A stretch of DNA of 59,998 nucleotides from NCBI RefSeq assembly GCF_001440405.1, contig NZ_LLXX01000090.1, positions 417-60,414 on the forward strand, read 5' to 3'. Shown piece after piece: positions 25,443-34,106 of this stretch. Under the pieces are notes generated by a model. That model had not been told where the DNA came from. It ran no database searches and saw nothing but the letters and a program-made list of their open reading frames with translations. Numbering within the stretch: the first letter of the stretch is position 1; each line of letters opens with the position of its first letter. The stretch is from Bradyrhizobium valentinum. Its GTDB lineage: Bacteria > Pseudomonadota > Alphaproteobacteria > Rhizobiales > Xanthobacteraceae. The translations under genes and the position numbers were made by a program.

Positions 25443-26426
25443 GTGAAACTCGCGACATTCAAATCCGGCGGCCAGGAAAAGATCGGAATCGTGCATACGG
25501 GCGATACGCTTGCTTTCGATCTCGCGGCCGCCGCCGGCCGGAGCGGAAGCACCAATCCCGCCTTCGCCTCCATGCTGGCATTGATCGACGCCGGCGACGC
25601 CGCGCTCGAACAGGCGGCAGAGGTGTTCGACAAGCACGGCAAGGACGAGAGCTTGTCCATGAAGATCGAGGCGGCCGAGCTTCTCGCACCTGTCCCCGAG
25701 CCGCGGCAGATGCGGGACGGCATGTCGTTCCCGCTGCATATCCTGCAGGCGCCGCGCGGGCAGCTCAAGCTCGCTGCGCGCGCCAAGGGCGACATGGCCG
25801 AGTTGGCGCGGATCGAGGCCGAGCCGCTCGGCGAACTGCCGGAGATCTACCGCAAACAGCCGATCTACTACATCACCAACCGCTTCAGCGTGCGCGGCAC
25901 CAACACCACGGTGAAGTGGCCGCGCTATAGCCAGGTGATGGATTACGAATTGGAATTCGGCATCATTACCAAAAGCAAGGGCGCCAACATCTCCGCGGCC
26001 AAGGCCAAAGATCACATCTTCGGCTATACGATCTTCAACGACTTTTCCGCCCGCGATGCCCAGCGCATCGAAATGGAGGGCCGGCTAGGCCCGGCGAAAG
26101 GCAAGAGTTTTGACGGCGGCAACGTGATGGGGCCGTGGATCGTCACGCCGGACGAGATCGGCGATCCCTACAAATTGAAGATGGAAGCGCGCGTCAACGG
26201 CAAGATGCGCTCGCAGGGCGTGACCGAAGGCATGCTATTCTCGTTCGAGGAGATCATCGCCCATGTCAGCCAGGACGAGACCCTGATGCCCGGCGAGTTC
26301 ATCGGATCCGGCACTGTCGGCAATGGCTGCGGCCTCGAGCTCGGCTGGTATCTCGAACATGGCGACACCATCGAGCTCGAAGTCGAAAAGATCGGTATTT
26401 TGAAGAACCGGGTCGAGCGGCAATAA
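25443..26426 (+). CDS. Fumarylacetoacetate hydrolase family protein
   Basis: A 327-residue FAH-superfamily enzyme, which cleaves or hydrates C-C bonds of 2-oxo acids. Metal and catalytic motifs: DYELEFGIIT (Glu-x-Glu), FNDFSARDAQR, KGKSFDGGNVMGPWIV (Lys-Ser-Phe-Asp) and the GSGTVGNGCGLE end. A GTG start gives KLATFKSGGQEKIG; the upstream frame runs back through the binding protein and is shadow. It is first in the divergent operon with a cyclase and an amidohydrolase, suggesting hydrolysis of a ring-fission product. Confidence 0.88.
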   Translation: MKLATFKSGGQEKIGIVHTGDTLAFDLAAAAGRSGSTNPAFASMLALIDAGDAALEQAAEVFDKHGKDESLSMKIEAAELLAPVPEPRQMRDGMSFPLHILQAPRGQLKLAARAKGDMAELARIEAEPLGELPEIYRKQPIYYITNRFSVRGTNTTVKWPRYSQVMDYELEFGIITKSKGANISAAKAKDHIFGYTIFNDFSARDAQRIEMEGRLGPAKGKSFDGGNVMGPWIVTPDEIGDPYKLKMEARVNGKMRSQGVTEGMLFSFEEIIAHVSQDETLMPGEFIGSGTVGNGCGLELGWYLEHGDTIELEVEKIGILKNRVERQ

Positions 26427-26473
26427 GCCGTTCCGCGACGCTATCCAACAAAAACATCCAGCGAGGAAACGCC

Positions 26474-27250
26474 ATGGCGCGCAAGTTGATCGACATTTCT
26501 GTCCCCCTGCAAAACGACGTACCGGCCGATCCGCCGGGCAATCACCCGACCATCCAGTACATCGATCACCAGCAGGGCCTGCCGCGGATGTTGCAGTTCT
26601 TCGATGGGCTGAAGGCGGAAGATCTGCCTGACGGGCAGGGCTGGGCGGTGGAGCAGGTATCGCTCTCCACCCACAACGGCACGCATCTGGATGCGCCCTG
26701 GCATTTCCATCCCACCATGAATCGCGGCGAGCGTTCATGGACCATCGACGAGGTGCCGCTGGAATGGTGCCTGCAGCCGGGCGTGAAGCTCGACTTCCGG
26801 CATTTGCCGGACGGCTATGTCGCCACCGCCAAGGATGTCGAAGCGGAGCTGAAGCGCATCGGCCATACGCTTTCGCCGCTGGAAATCGTCGTCGTCAACA
26901 CCAGCGCCGGCGCCAAATATGGAAGGCCCGATTACGTCATCTCCGGCTGCGGCATGGGCTACGAGGCGACGATGTATCTGTTGGAGCGCGGCGTGCGGCT
27001 GACCGGCATCGACGGCTGGAGCTGGGACGCGCCGTTCGTCTACACGGCAAAAAAATATGCCGAGACCAAAGACGCTAGCCTGATCTGGGAAGGTCACAAG
27101 GCCGGCCGCCACATCGGCTACTGCCACTTAGAGAAGCTGCACAACCTCGAGCAACTGCCGTCGACGGGGTTCATGGTGTCATGCTTCCCGGTGAAGATCG
27201 AGCGCGCATCCGCAGGCTGGACCCGGGCGGTCGCCATTCTCGATGGCTGA
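26474..27250 (+). CDS. Cyclase-family metal hydrolase (kynurenine formamidase-like)
   Basis: A 258-residue protein of the cyclase family (PF04199). The metal motif HNGTHLDAPWHF (HxGTHxDxPxH) is intact, and the start ARKLIDISVPLQNDVPADPP is typical. Relatives hydrolyse N-formyl amides or cyclic amides/esters, such as kynurenine formamidase and isatin hydrolase. It lies 47 bases after the FAH gene. GAGGAAACGCC gives the ribosome site. Confidence 0.88.
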   Translation: MARKLIDISVPLQNDVPADPPGNHPTIQYIDHQQGLPRMLQFFDGLKAEDLPDGQGWAVEQVSLSTHNGTHLDAPWHFHPTMNRGERSWTIDEVPLEWCLQPGVKLDFRHLPDGYVATAKDVEAELKRIGHTLSPLEIVVVNTSAGAKYGRPDYVISGCGMGYEATMYLLERGVRLTGIDGWSWDAPFVYTAKKYAETKDASLIWEGHKAGRHIGYCHLEKLHNLEQLPSTGFMVSCFPVKIERASAGWTRAVAILDG

Positions 27251-27284
27251 AGGCGCGACAACAAACAAAAAAGGGAGGGAACGG

Positions 27285-28382
27285 ATGATGGATGTGCGCG
27301 CACCGCGATGGCGGGGATGTTTCTGCTGTGACCCATCAAGTTCGTCGCGCTCCGCACCAAGCCGGCGCGGCTTCATGCTCGGGGCCGGCGCGCTGGCGCT
27401 GACTGCGGCCATCGGGCGCGACGGGGCAGTGGCACAAACTGCTGATGCAAAGCCGTCCCGGATCGATGTGCATCATCATCTATCGCCGCCAACTTACGTC
27501 ACCGCGTCGAACGACAGCGGCTTCGGCGATCCCCTGATGAAGAACTGGACCATCGAGAAATCGCTGGCCGACATGGACAAGGCCGGCATCGCCACCGCGA
27601 TGCTTTCCGTCACCACGCCCGCGGTCAATTTCACCAAGGGCGATACCGCGCGAAGGCTGTGCCGCGAGTCGAATGAATATGCCGCAAAACTCGTCGCGGA
27701 TTATCCCGGACGGTTTGGCAATTTCGCAATGCGGCCGCTCACCGATGCCGAAGGCAGCCTGCGCGAACTGATGTATGCGCTCGACACGCTCAAGGCCGAC
27801 GGCATTGCCTTGATGACAAGCTACGGCGACAAATGGCTCGGCGATCCGCTGTTCCTTCCCGTCATGGAAGAGCTCAATCGCCGAAAGGTGCTGGTCTACA
27901 CTCATCCGACCGCGGCTAATTGCTGCGTGAACCTAGTGCCGACGCAGCCGCCCGTCATGATCGAGTTCGGCACCGACACGACGCGCACCATCGCCGACAT
28001 CATCTTCTCCGGCAATGCGCGGCGGTTTCCCGACATCCGATGGATATTCTCGCACGCCGGCGGAACGATGCCGTTCCTGATCGAGCGCTTCGTGCGGCAT
28101 CCGCTGCTGGCGCCGAAGGCCAAGGAGACGGTGCCCGACGGCACGCTTACCGAGCTCAAGCGCTTCTTCTATGACACCGCGCAAACATCCAACCGTAGTG
28201 CGATGTCGGCGCTGGCGGCGATCATTCCTCCGTCGCAGATCGTGTTCGGGACCGATTTCCCGTACCGGACCGGCATCGATCATGTGAAGGGGCTGCGCGA
28301 GGCGGGTGTGTTCACGGAGGAGCAGATGGCGGCGATCGAGCGGGGGAATGCGCTCAAGCTGCTGCCGCGACTTGCAAGCTAG
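27285..28382 (+). CDS. Amidohydrolase-2 family enzyme with Tat signal
   Basis: A 365-residue metal-dependent hydrolase or decarboxylase (ACMSD / 6-methylsalicylate decarboxylase group). The barrel motifs are RIDVHHHLSPP, YTHPTAANCC, FSHAGGTMPFL and FGTDFPYRTG. A twin-arginine signal (SRRGFMLGAGALALTAAIG) precedes it, so the enzyme may be exported folded, which is odd for a family that is mostly cytoplasmic. The ATG at 27285 follows GGGAGGGA; an earlier in-frame ATG at 27243 overlaps the cyclase stop. Confidence 0.85.
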   Translation: MMDVRAPRWRGCFCCDPSSSSRSAPSRRGFMLGAGALALTAAIGRDGAVAQTADAKPSRIDVHHHLSPPTYVTASNDSGFGDPLMKNWTIEKSLADMDKAGIATAMLSVTTPAVNFTKGDTARRLCRESNEYAAKLVADYPGRFGNFAMRPLTDAEGSLRELMYALDTLKADGIALMTSYGDKWLGDPLFLPVMEELNRRKVLVYTHPTAANCCVNLVPTQPPVMIEFGTDTTRTIADIIFSGNARRFPDIRWIFSHAGGTMPFLIERFVRHPLLAPKAKETVPDGTLTELKRFFYDTAQTSNRSAMSALAAIIPPSQIVFGTDFPYRTGIDHVKGLREAGVFTEEQMAAIERGNALKLLPRLAS

Positions 28383-28431
28383 TTCGGGAGCCGAGCCTCT
28401 CGTCACCTCGCGGCACGATCCGTCAAAAAGA

Positions 28432-28476
28432 GATTCGTTAAAAAAAGAAAAGGCGCACCGGATTTCCGGTGCGCCT
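28432..28476 (-). terminator. Intrinsic terminator of the Gly/Arg/Tyr-repeat gene
   Basis: AGGCGCACCGGA and TCCGGTGCGCCT form a perfect 12 bp stem with a 2-base loop (28451-28476). On the minus strand it is followed by TTTCTTTTTTTAACG. It also lies downstream of the plus-strand amidohydrolase. Confidence 0.85.
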
Positions 28477-28523
28477 CTATCTTATCTCCGGTCCCGTCTA
28501 AGGCGACGGCGATCGAGCCTAAA

Positions 28524-28814
28524 TCACCACCTGCAGACGCGGACGCCGTAGGGATTCCAATAGCAGCGAGGGCCCGGGCGAACAACGAGGGGCGCGCCAT
28601 AGAAGCCATAACCCCGGCCATAGCCCCGACCCCGGCCATAACCGCGCGCGTAGCCGCGACCGTAACCGCGACCATAACCTCTGCCTCTGCCTCGTTGCGC
28701 TTCTGCTGAAGTGGTCGTCGCACCCACCAGAATCGCAGACGTGCTGGCCACGTAGACGAACAACAAAGCCAGCGCTGCCAGGCAGCGGGTCAGGATATTG
28801 TAGCGTTTAGCCAT
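28524..28814 (-). CDS. Secreted Gly-Arg-Tyr repeat protein
   Basis: 96 residues. The signal peptide (KRYNILTRCLAALALLFVYV...) is cleaved near SAEAQ. The mature protein starts RGRGRGYGRGYGRGYARGYG and contains about eight GYGRG-like units. The C-terminus carries two cysteines (RCYWNPYGVRVCRW) that could form a disulfide. The mature part is extremely basic, so it may bind acidic envelope polymers. Related GY-rich secreted proteins occur in Bradyrhizobium; the function is unknown. Confidence 0.8.
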   Translation of the reverse strand: MAKRYNILTRCLAALALLFVYVASTSAILVGATTTSAEAQRGRGRGYGRGYGRGYARGYGRGRGYGRGYGFYGAPLVVRPGPRCYWNPYGVRVCRW

Positions 28815-29152
28815 TCTAGATTCTCCCGGTCACTTCCGAAACACCTGGACTTCGGCACTATCTCACTTAGACACGCGAGAAAGCTTTTAGTTCAGATGCG
28901 CTAAGACAATATTTTACAAGGTTCTTTCGAGCTTTCGGGACTTTATTAAGAAGGGTAGGTAAGGTCAAGTTGTAGCCGGTCTACCGAGGCTTCTTGCATC
29001 GCGCTGTTCATCTTTCTGAATGCTGGATGAACACTAGGATGGTGCGCTGCAGAACTTCGAGCTGGAAAAATTCAACGAGGCCACGCCGGCAACTTGATAT
29101 CGACATGATCTCCATTTTTCAGCGCAAGACGATCCTCTCCTGACGAGTAACC
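28815..29152. other. Divergent intergenic region (338 bp)
   Basis: It carries the promoters of the Gly/Arg/Tyr-repeat gene (leftward) and the carbamoyltransferase (rightward). The first half is AT-richer than average. No small gene is supported. Confidence 0.4.
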
Positions 29153-30967
29153 ATGCCCAAAAAACACACTTATGTCCTTGGCCTGAACACCTATGACCAT
29201 GATGTGAGCGCCTGCCTGTTGCGCGACGGCGCCATCGCATTTGCGATCGCCAAGGAGCGGATCACGCGGGCCAAGCACGCATCGGGCTTCTACAAGGAAG
29301 TGATCGATTATTGCCTTGAGGCCGAAGGCATTACGCTCGACGACGTCGATCTCGTGGTGCGCAATTGCTACATCCTGCCGGTCCCGGAAATGGAGGAGCG
29401 GCTGGTCTATTTCGACGCGCCGGGTTTTCTGCCGGATTTCGAACGCGGCGACGCCGCCAAGCATCCGCTGTATCTGTCGCGTCAGGAAAAGGTGGTCACG
29501 ATTTCCCATCATCTGGCGCACGCCTACAGCGCGTTCGCGGTGTCGCCGTTCGAGGATGGTGTCGTGATGATCGTCGACGGCGTCGGCAGCTACCGCTCCG
29601 ACGTCATGGAAGCCTTTCCCGCCAGCGATACGGCGACGCCGCTGGCACGTGAGTCCGAGAGCTACTACAAGTTCAGCGGCACGACGCTGGAATGCCTCAA
29701 GAAGGTCTGGATGGAGCCCGACCGCGGCTTCCTCAGCGATGAATTCTACAACATGCCCGGTCTCGGTGCGCTCTACAGCCGCGCCTCGACCTACATCTTC
29801 GGCGACTGGAATAAATGCGGCGAGTTGATGGGGCTGGCGCCCTATGGCCGCCGTGACCAGTTCAAGCATCTGCTCGAACTGAACGACGGCAAGCTGCACG
29901 TACCGCACTGGAACGCTACCGACTTCAAGCAGCCTTACGTCTTTGACGCCGCCAGCAACTGGGAAAAGAACCCCGCGATGCGGCACTGGGAAGATCTCGC
30001 CTGGCGCACGCAGGACGACACCGAAAACGTGCTGCTCGCCCGCGCCCGCTGGTTGCGCGAAACCACCGGCGCAAAGAACCTCTGCATGGCCGGCGGCGTG
30101 GCGCTGAATTGCGTCGCCAATGGACGGGTCGCCCGCGAAGCCGGATTCGAGAATGTCTGGATTCAGCCGGCGGCCGGCGATGACGGTATTGCCATCGGCT
30201 GCGCCTATTATGGCTGGCTCGAAATCTTGAAGCAGCGGCGCGGCTTCGTCATGGATCATTCCTATGTCGGCCGGGCCTACAGCGATCAGGAGGCCGCCGC
30301 CCAACTGCAGAAATTCCTCGTCCGTATCCAGGTCGATGCCGTCAAGAGCGAGAACGTCTGCCGTGACACGGCCAAGCTGCTTGCCGATCAAAAGGTCATC
30401 GGCTGGTTTCAGGACCGCTCGGAGTTCGGACCGCGCGCGCTCGGCAACCGCAGCCTGCTGGCCGACCCGCGCAAGCCCGAGATGAAGGATATCCTCAACA
30501 GCCGCGTCAAGCACCGCCAGGCATTCCGGCCGTTTGCGCCGATCGTGCTGGCCGAGCGCATGAAGGAAATTTTTGAGGGCGAAGAGGATTCGCCCTTCAT
30601 GCTGATCGCCAAGCCGGTTCGCCCCGAATGGCGAGGCAAGATTCCGGCGATCGTGCATGTCGACGGCACCGCGCGCGTGCAGACCGTGCGCGAGGAAACC
30701 AATCCAATGCTCTATCGCTTGCTGAAGGAGTTCGAGGCGCTGACCGGCGTTCCCGTGCTAATCAACACCTCATTCAACATCAAGGGCGAGCCCATCGTGG
30801 AAGCGCCGCAGGACGCCGTGAACTGCTTTCTGACTACGGGCGTCGATCATCTGGTGATCCACGACACGATCGTATCGAAGAACGCGATGCACAAGGTGGT
30901 GGCGCCGCTGGTCAATATCTACACCGACGTGCGGACACTGGTGGCGTCGACCGCGCAGCCGGCCTGA
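29153..30967 (+). CDS. NodU/CmcH/TobZ-family carbamoyltransferase
   Basis: A 604-residue enzyme that uses carbamoyl phosphate and ATP to place a carbamoyl group on a hydroxyl. The N-terminal ASKHA half shows LGLNTYDHDVSACLL, ISHHLAHAYSAF (metal His motif) and IVDGVGSYRS. GGVALNCVANGR is followed by the C-terminal domain with SEFGPRALGNRSLLADPR, RQAFRPFAP and LINTSFNIKGEP. All diagnostic motifs are intact. NodU acts on Nod factors, but no nod genes are visible here. The next gene, on the opposite strand, is an OpgC-type acyltransferase, suggesting the target is an envelope glycan. Confidence 0.9.
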   Translation: MPKKHTYVLGLNTYDHDVSACLLRDGAIAFAIAKERITRAKHASGFYKEVIDYCLEAEGITLDDVDLVVRNCYILPVPEMEERLVYFDAPGFLPDFERGDAAKHPLYLSRQEKVVTISHHLAHAYSAFAVSPFEDGVVMIVDGVGSYRSDVMEAFPASDTATPLARESESYYKFSGTTLECLKKVWMEPDRGFLSDEFYNMPGLGALYSRASTYIFGDWNKCGELMGLAPYGRRDQFKHLLELNDGKLHVPHWNATDFKQPYVFDAASNWEKNPAMRHWEDLAWRTQDDTENVLLARARWLRETTGAKNLCMAGGVALNCVANGRVAREAGFENVWIQPAAGDDGIAIGCAYYGWLEILKQRRGFVMDHSYVGRAYSDQEAAAQLQKFLVRIQVDAVKSENVCRDTAKLLADQKVIGWFQDRSEFGPRALGNRSLLADPRKPEMKDILNSRVKHRQAFRPFAPIVLAERMKEIFEGEEDSPFMLIAKPVRPEWRGKIPAIVHVDGTARVQTVREETNPMLYRLLKEFEALTGVPVLINTSFNIKGEPIVEAPQDAVNCFLTTGVDHLVIHDTIVSKNAMHKVVAPLVNIYTDVRTLVASTAQPA

Positions 30968-30998
30968 ACCCGCCTGCCGGAGACCGGCCGAGGGCCGC

Positions 30999-32144
30999 TC
31001 AGGCGGCCTTCGGCGCCGCCGGTTTCAGCGGCTTGTCCTGCCGCTTTGACCAGGAAATATAGTAGGCGACGACGGTCATGATCGCGATGCCGGTTACGCT
31101 AACGAGGATCTGCACGAGCAGCGAGCCTGAGCTCATCGACAGTTGGAAATGCCCGACAAAGGACAGGAACACGCCGACGCAGAAAACCGCGAGTGATTGT
31201 TGGCCGCAGACGATCAGTGGATCGAAAATCCTCCATTCCAGTCCGGGCCATTCCTTCGGTACGAAACGGATAACGAGGATCACGATCGCCACAAAGTGCA
31301 GGAAGCGGTAGGGCGCGAGGTTGGTTTTGTCGTTCGGGTTGAACATCGAATAGAGCCACTGCGGGAACATTTCGCCGAAGGTCGGAAAGCGGCCCGCCAT
31401 CGTCATGATGAGGGAGAAGATCAGATAGCCGATGCACAGATACAGCGTGATCGGCGCGTTGATGATCGCGAGGTTGTTGCGGGCGCCGCCGAGCGCGCAC
31501 CATGCGCCGAATACGAACAGGACCTGCCAGGCGAACGGATTGAAGTACCAGGTTCCGATCGGGTAAGCGGGCAGGTTCCAGCCGGTCTGCCGCGACACCA
31601 GCCACAGCACTATCGCGGCCAGCATGGTCCAGTTGGGCTGGCGCAGCATGATCCAAAGAACCGGCGGGAACAGACCCATCAGCACGATGTAGAGCGGCAG
31701 CACGTCGAGATTGACCGGCTTGAACTTCAGGAACAGTCCCTGCCGCAGGGTTTCGGTGGCGTTATCGATCAGGCCGACCACATTGAAGTCGTTGACCAGT
31801 TGGGAATCGCCGAAGCGCAGGGCGAGATAGCTGATCGAGGCGATATAGATCACGAACAGGATGATGTGGGCCACATAGAGCTGCCAGACCCGCTTGGTCA
31901 GCCGCGTGGCGCCGACGATGAAGCCGCGTTCCAGCATCATCCGGGCATAGACGAAGGAGGCGGTATACCCGGAAATGAAAACGAAGAGGTCGGCGGCGTC
32001 GCTAAACCCGTAATTGCGGGTGGTGATCCAGTTCACGACGTTGTCTGGGATGTGGTCGAGGTAGATCGCCCAGTTTGCGACCCCGCGAAACAGGTCGAGC
32101 CGGAGGTCGCGTCCTTTGTCGGGCAGGGTGGCGTTGATTTTCAT
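30999..32144 (-). CDS. opgC: OpgC-family membrane acyltransferase
   Basis: A 381-residue polytopic protein with about ten helices. The start KGRDLRLDLFRGVANWAIYL and DHIP motif, and FSDAADLFVFISGYTASFVY, are typical of OpgC, the inner-membrane protein that succinylates osmoregulated periplasmic glucans. It is convergent with the carbamoyltransferase, with 31 bases between the stops. The substrate here is inferred from family only. Confidence 0.88.
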   Translation of the reverse strand: MKINATLPDKGRDLRLDLFRGVANWAIYLDHIPDNVVNWITTRNYGFSDAADLFVFISGYTASFVYARMMLERGFIVGATRLTKRVWQLYVAHIILFVIYIASISYLALRFGDSQLVNDFNVVGLIDNATETLRQGLFLKFKPVNLDVLPLYIVLMGLFPPVLWIMLRQPNWTMLAAIVLWLVSRQTGWNLPAYPIGTWYFNPFAWQVLFVFGAWCALGGARNNLAIINAPITLYLCIGYLIFSLIMTMAGRFPTFGEMFPQWLYSMFNPNDKTNLAPYRFLHFVAIVILVIRFVPKEWPGLEWRIFDPLIVCGQQSLAVFCVGVFLSFVGHFQLSMSSGSLLVQILVSVTGIAIMTVVAYYISWSKRQDKPLKPAAPKAA

Positions 32145-32375
32145 GGGTGCCGCTTCGAGGTGATGCGTTCGGGAAGATCGCGCCGAAAGACGGGGTCCCA
32201 GGCGCCGGATAGCCCTAGATTGTCACAGTACGGCATAATGACTATACCGGTACGGAAATGGTACATCCGGGTTCTGGAATCACCGATCAAATTTCCTGAA
32301 AGGTGTCTCTATACTATCCCGGCCGTTTCCACCAAACGTTACCATGTCGCATATCGCTTGAGGATCCAACCATCC

Positions 32376-32681
32376 ATGACCGCACGCATTTTTAAGCCCG
32401 CCAAAAACGCGATGCAATCGGGCAGGGCCATGACCCGGGAATGGCAGCTCGATTACGAGCCCGAGCAGCCCCGGGCCGTCGAGCCGCTGATGGGATGGAC
32501 CTCTTCCGGCGATATGAAGCAGCAGCTCACCCTGCAGTTCGACACCAAGGAAGACGCGATCGCCTATTGCGAGCGCAGGGGCATTGCCTACCAGGTGATC
32601 GAGCCCAAGGATCCGTTGCGCCGGCCGGCCGCTTACGCCGACAATTTCGCTTTCAAGCGCGTCGAACCCTGGACTCACTAA
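32376..32681 (+). CDS. NDUFS4-like NADH dehydrogenase accessory subunit (ETC complex I subunit)
   Basis: A 101-residue protein of the ETC complex I subunit family (PF04800). It starts MTARIFKPAKNAMQSGRAMT and holds REWQLDYEPEQPRAVEPLMG and FDTKEDAIAYCERRGIAYQV, as in mitochondrial NDUFS4 and its alphaproteobacterial homologues. It is an accessory subunit of respiratory complex I. It stands alone, away from a nuo operon, as is usual in alphaproteobacteria. Confidence 0.92.
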   Translation: MTARIFKPAKNAMQSGRAMTREWQLDYEPEQPRAVEPLMGWTSSGDMKQQLTLQFDTKEDAIAYCERRGIAYQVIEPKDPLRRPAAYADNFAFKRVEPWTH

Positions 32682-32734
32682 GAGCCGGACCGGCGCTGTT
32701 CCGGCCGCTCGCCTCGGGGAGTTGCGGGCGAGGC

Positions 32735-33232
32735 CTACTGCGCCGGGTCAGACGCTGCCGGATGGTGGGGTATCGGCAGGGGAGCATCCTTCGCGACGCC
32801 AAGCACCGGGAAGGTTCTGATGTTGCGGACCTCGGGCATCGCTGAAAACTGCAGAAGCTGCTGGTGCATGCCCTCGACGTTCCGCGCGACGCATTTGAGC
32901 AGATAGTCGGCGTCGCCGGAAATCCGCCAGCTCTGCTGAACGAGCGGTATCGCCGCAATCGATTTCTCGAATGCCTGCAACGTCGCCTGGGCCTGGCTTT
33001 GCAACTGGATCAATACGTAGGAAATAACCTCGTAACCGAGCAGCTTCTCGTCGAGCGTGGCGCGGATGGCGCTGACGTAGCCGCGGTCGCGTAAGGCGCG
33101 AACGCGCCGCCGGCACGGAGGCTCCGAGAGGCCGACCCTATCAGCCAGTTCGTTGTTGCGGATGCGTCCATCCTTCTGCAACTCGGACAGTATCTTCAGG
33201 TCGATTTCGTCGAGGGGGTGACGTTCCGTCAT
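32735..33232 (-). CDS. Lrp/AsnC-family transcriptional regulator
   Basis: 165 residues. The N-terminal helix-turn-helix is LDEIDLKILSELQKDGRIRN then ELADRVGLSEPPCRRRVRAL. The C-terminal RAM effector domain contains AIPLVQQSWRISGDADYLLK. These regulators sense amino acids such as leucine. The position next to the leucine-degradation cluster makes a role in that pathway plausible, but this is inference. Confidence 0.9.
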   Translation of the reverse strand: MTERHPLDEIDLKILSELQKDGRIRNNELADRVGLSEPPCRRRVRALRDRGYVSAIRATLDEKLLGYEVISYVLIQLQSQAQATLQAFEKSIAAIPLVQQSWRISGDADYLLKCVARNVEGMHQQLLQFSAMPEVRNIRTFPVLGVAKDAPLPIPHHPAASDPAQ

Positions 33233-33250
33233 AGGCTCCTCTTGGACACC

Positions 33251-33919
33251 TTATCGGCGCTCCGGCTTGGCGCTCGTTGCGGCGCTCCGGGAGAGGGGAC
33301 GTTTGGCCTGCGCCTGGTTCGGCGTTGTGCCCGGCGCAACGCTCGACAGCACCAGCTTCTCGTGGGCGGCGACGATGGCCTCCTTGGTCAGCCGCCCGCC
33401 CGGCCGATACCAGGTGGTGAGGCCGGTCAACAACGCCAGTATCGCAAAGGTCGCGACCTGGACATCGACCACCTCGAACTCGCCTTCGGCGACGCCCTGG
33501 CTGAGGATTTCCGCCAGCCGCCGCTCATAGGCGCCGCGCAGCGCCACGATCTCTTCGTAGTTCTTCGGCTCCAGGCTCCGCAACTCGGAATTGGCGATAA
33601 AGACCTCGCGCTTCCTGGTCATGTGGTAGCTGACGTGGAAGGCTGTGAAGGCGCGGAGCTTGTCGGCCGGTCGCTCCTGCCCCTGCAAGGCGCGATCAAG
33701 CTGGCGCAGCAACTCGTTGATATGGTCCCGTATCAGCTCGAACAGCAATTCCTGCTTGGTGCTGATGTGGTTATAGAGCGAGCCCGATTGGATGCCGACC
33801 TCCGCCGCGAGCTGGCGCAGGCTCATGGCGGCGTAGCCGTGCTCGAAGATCAGGCGTAGCCCGGCTTTCCGGATCGCCTCCATCGTTTTCGGGCCGTGAG
33901 AACCGATCGTCCGTGCCAT
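33251..33919 (-). CDS. TetR-family regulator, probably of the leucine/isovalerate cluster
   Basis: 222 residues from ATG 33919 (MARTIGSHGPKT). The TetR helix-turn-helix is FEHGYAAMSLRQLAAEVGIQ then SGSLYNHISTKQELLFELI. The C-terminal ligand domain is unremarkable. It is divergent from ivd, with 187 bp between the starts containing two similar AARCGATCRTA elements. TetR-type repressors commonly control acyl-CoA pathways and respond to acyl-CoA. The open frame upstream of 33919 is not supported. Confidence 0.88.
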   Translation of the reverse strand: MARTIGSHGPKTMEAIRKAGLRLIFEHGYAAMSLRQLAAEVGIQSGSLYNHISTKQELLFELIRDHINELLRQLDRALQGQERPADKLRAFTAFHVSYHMTRKREVFIANSELRSLEPKNYEEIVALRGAYERRLAEILSQGVAEGEFEVVDVQVATFAILALLTGLTTWYRPGGRLTKEAIVAAHEKLVLSSVAPGTTPNQAQAKRPLSRSAATSAKPERR

Positions 33920-33968
33920 GGAGTCTCTGGGAATGAATGAAGGCGGGTCGCCAACCCGATAAACGAAC

Positions 33969-34082
33969 AAGCGATCGTATAATACTGGCATGAAATAGTA
34001 ATTATTTCAATAGCCTGTGTGCTTCTCTTGAGGTCTGATTAGTTCCGCTTGCGAGGATAGTAAAAAAACGTATGATCGTTTA
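33969..34082. promoter_or_regulatory. Candidate TetR operator pair upstream of ivd
   Basis: AAGCGATCGTAT at 33969-33980 (plus strand) and AAACGATCATACG at 34081-34069 (minus strand) share AARCGATCRTA in opposite orientation. The second lies 25 bp upstream of the ivd start and the first 49 bp from the TetR start. Confidence 0.4.
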
Positions 34083-34106
34083 ATTCCAAGAAGAACCAAG
34101 GGTGGA

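Noticed and set aside
29072..30658. 528-codon minus-strand frame over the carbamoyltransferase
   Set aside because: Antisense shadow; all carbamoyltransferase motifs are on the plus strand.
29153..30967. Carbamoyltransferase considered as true nodU of a symbiosis region
   Set aside because: No nodABC, nod box or other symbiosis gene in the window, and the neighbours are housekeeping or envelope genes.
31197..32681. 494-codon plus-strand frame ending as the complex I subunit
   Set aside because: Only the last 101 codons (from 32376) are a gene; the rest is antisense to opgC.
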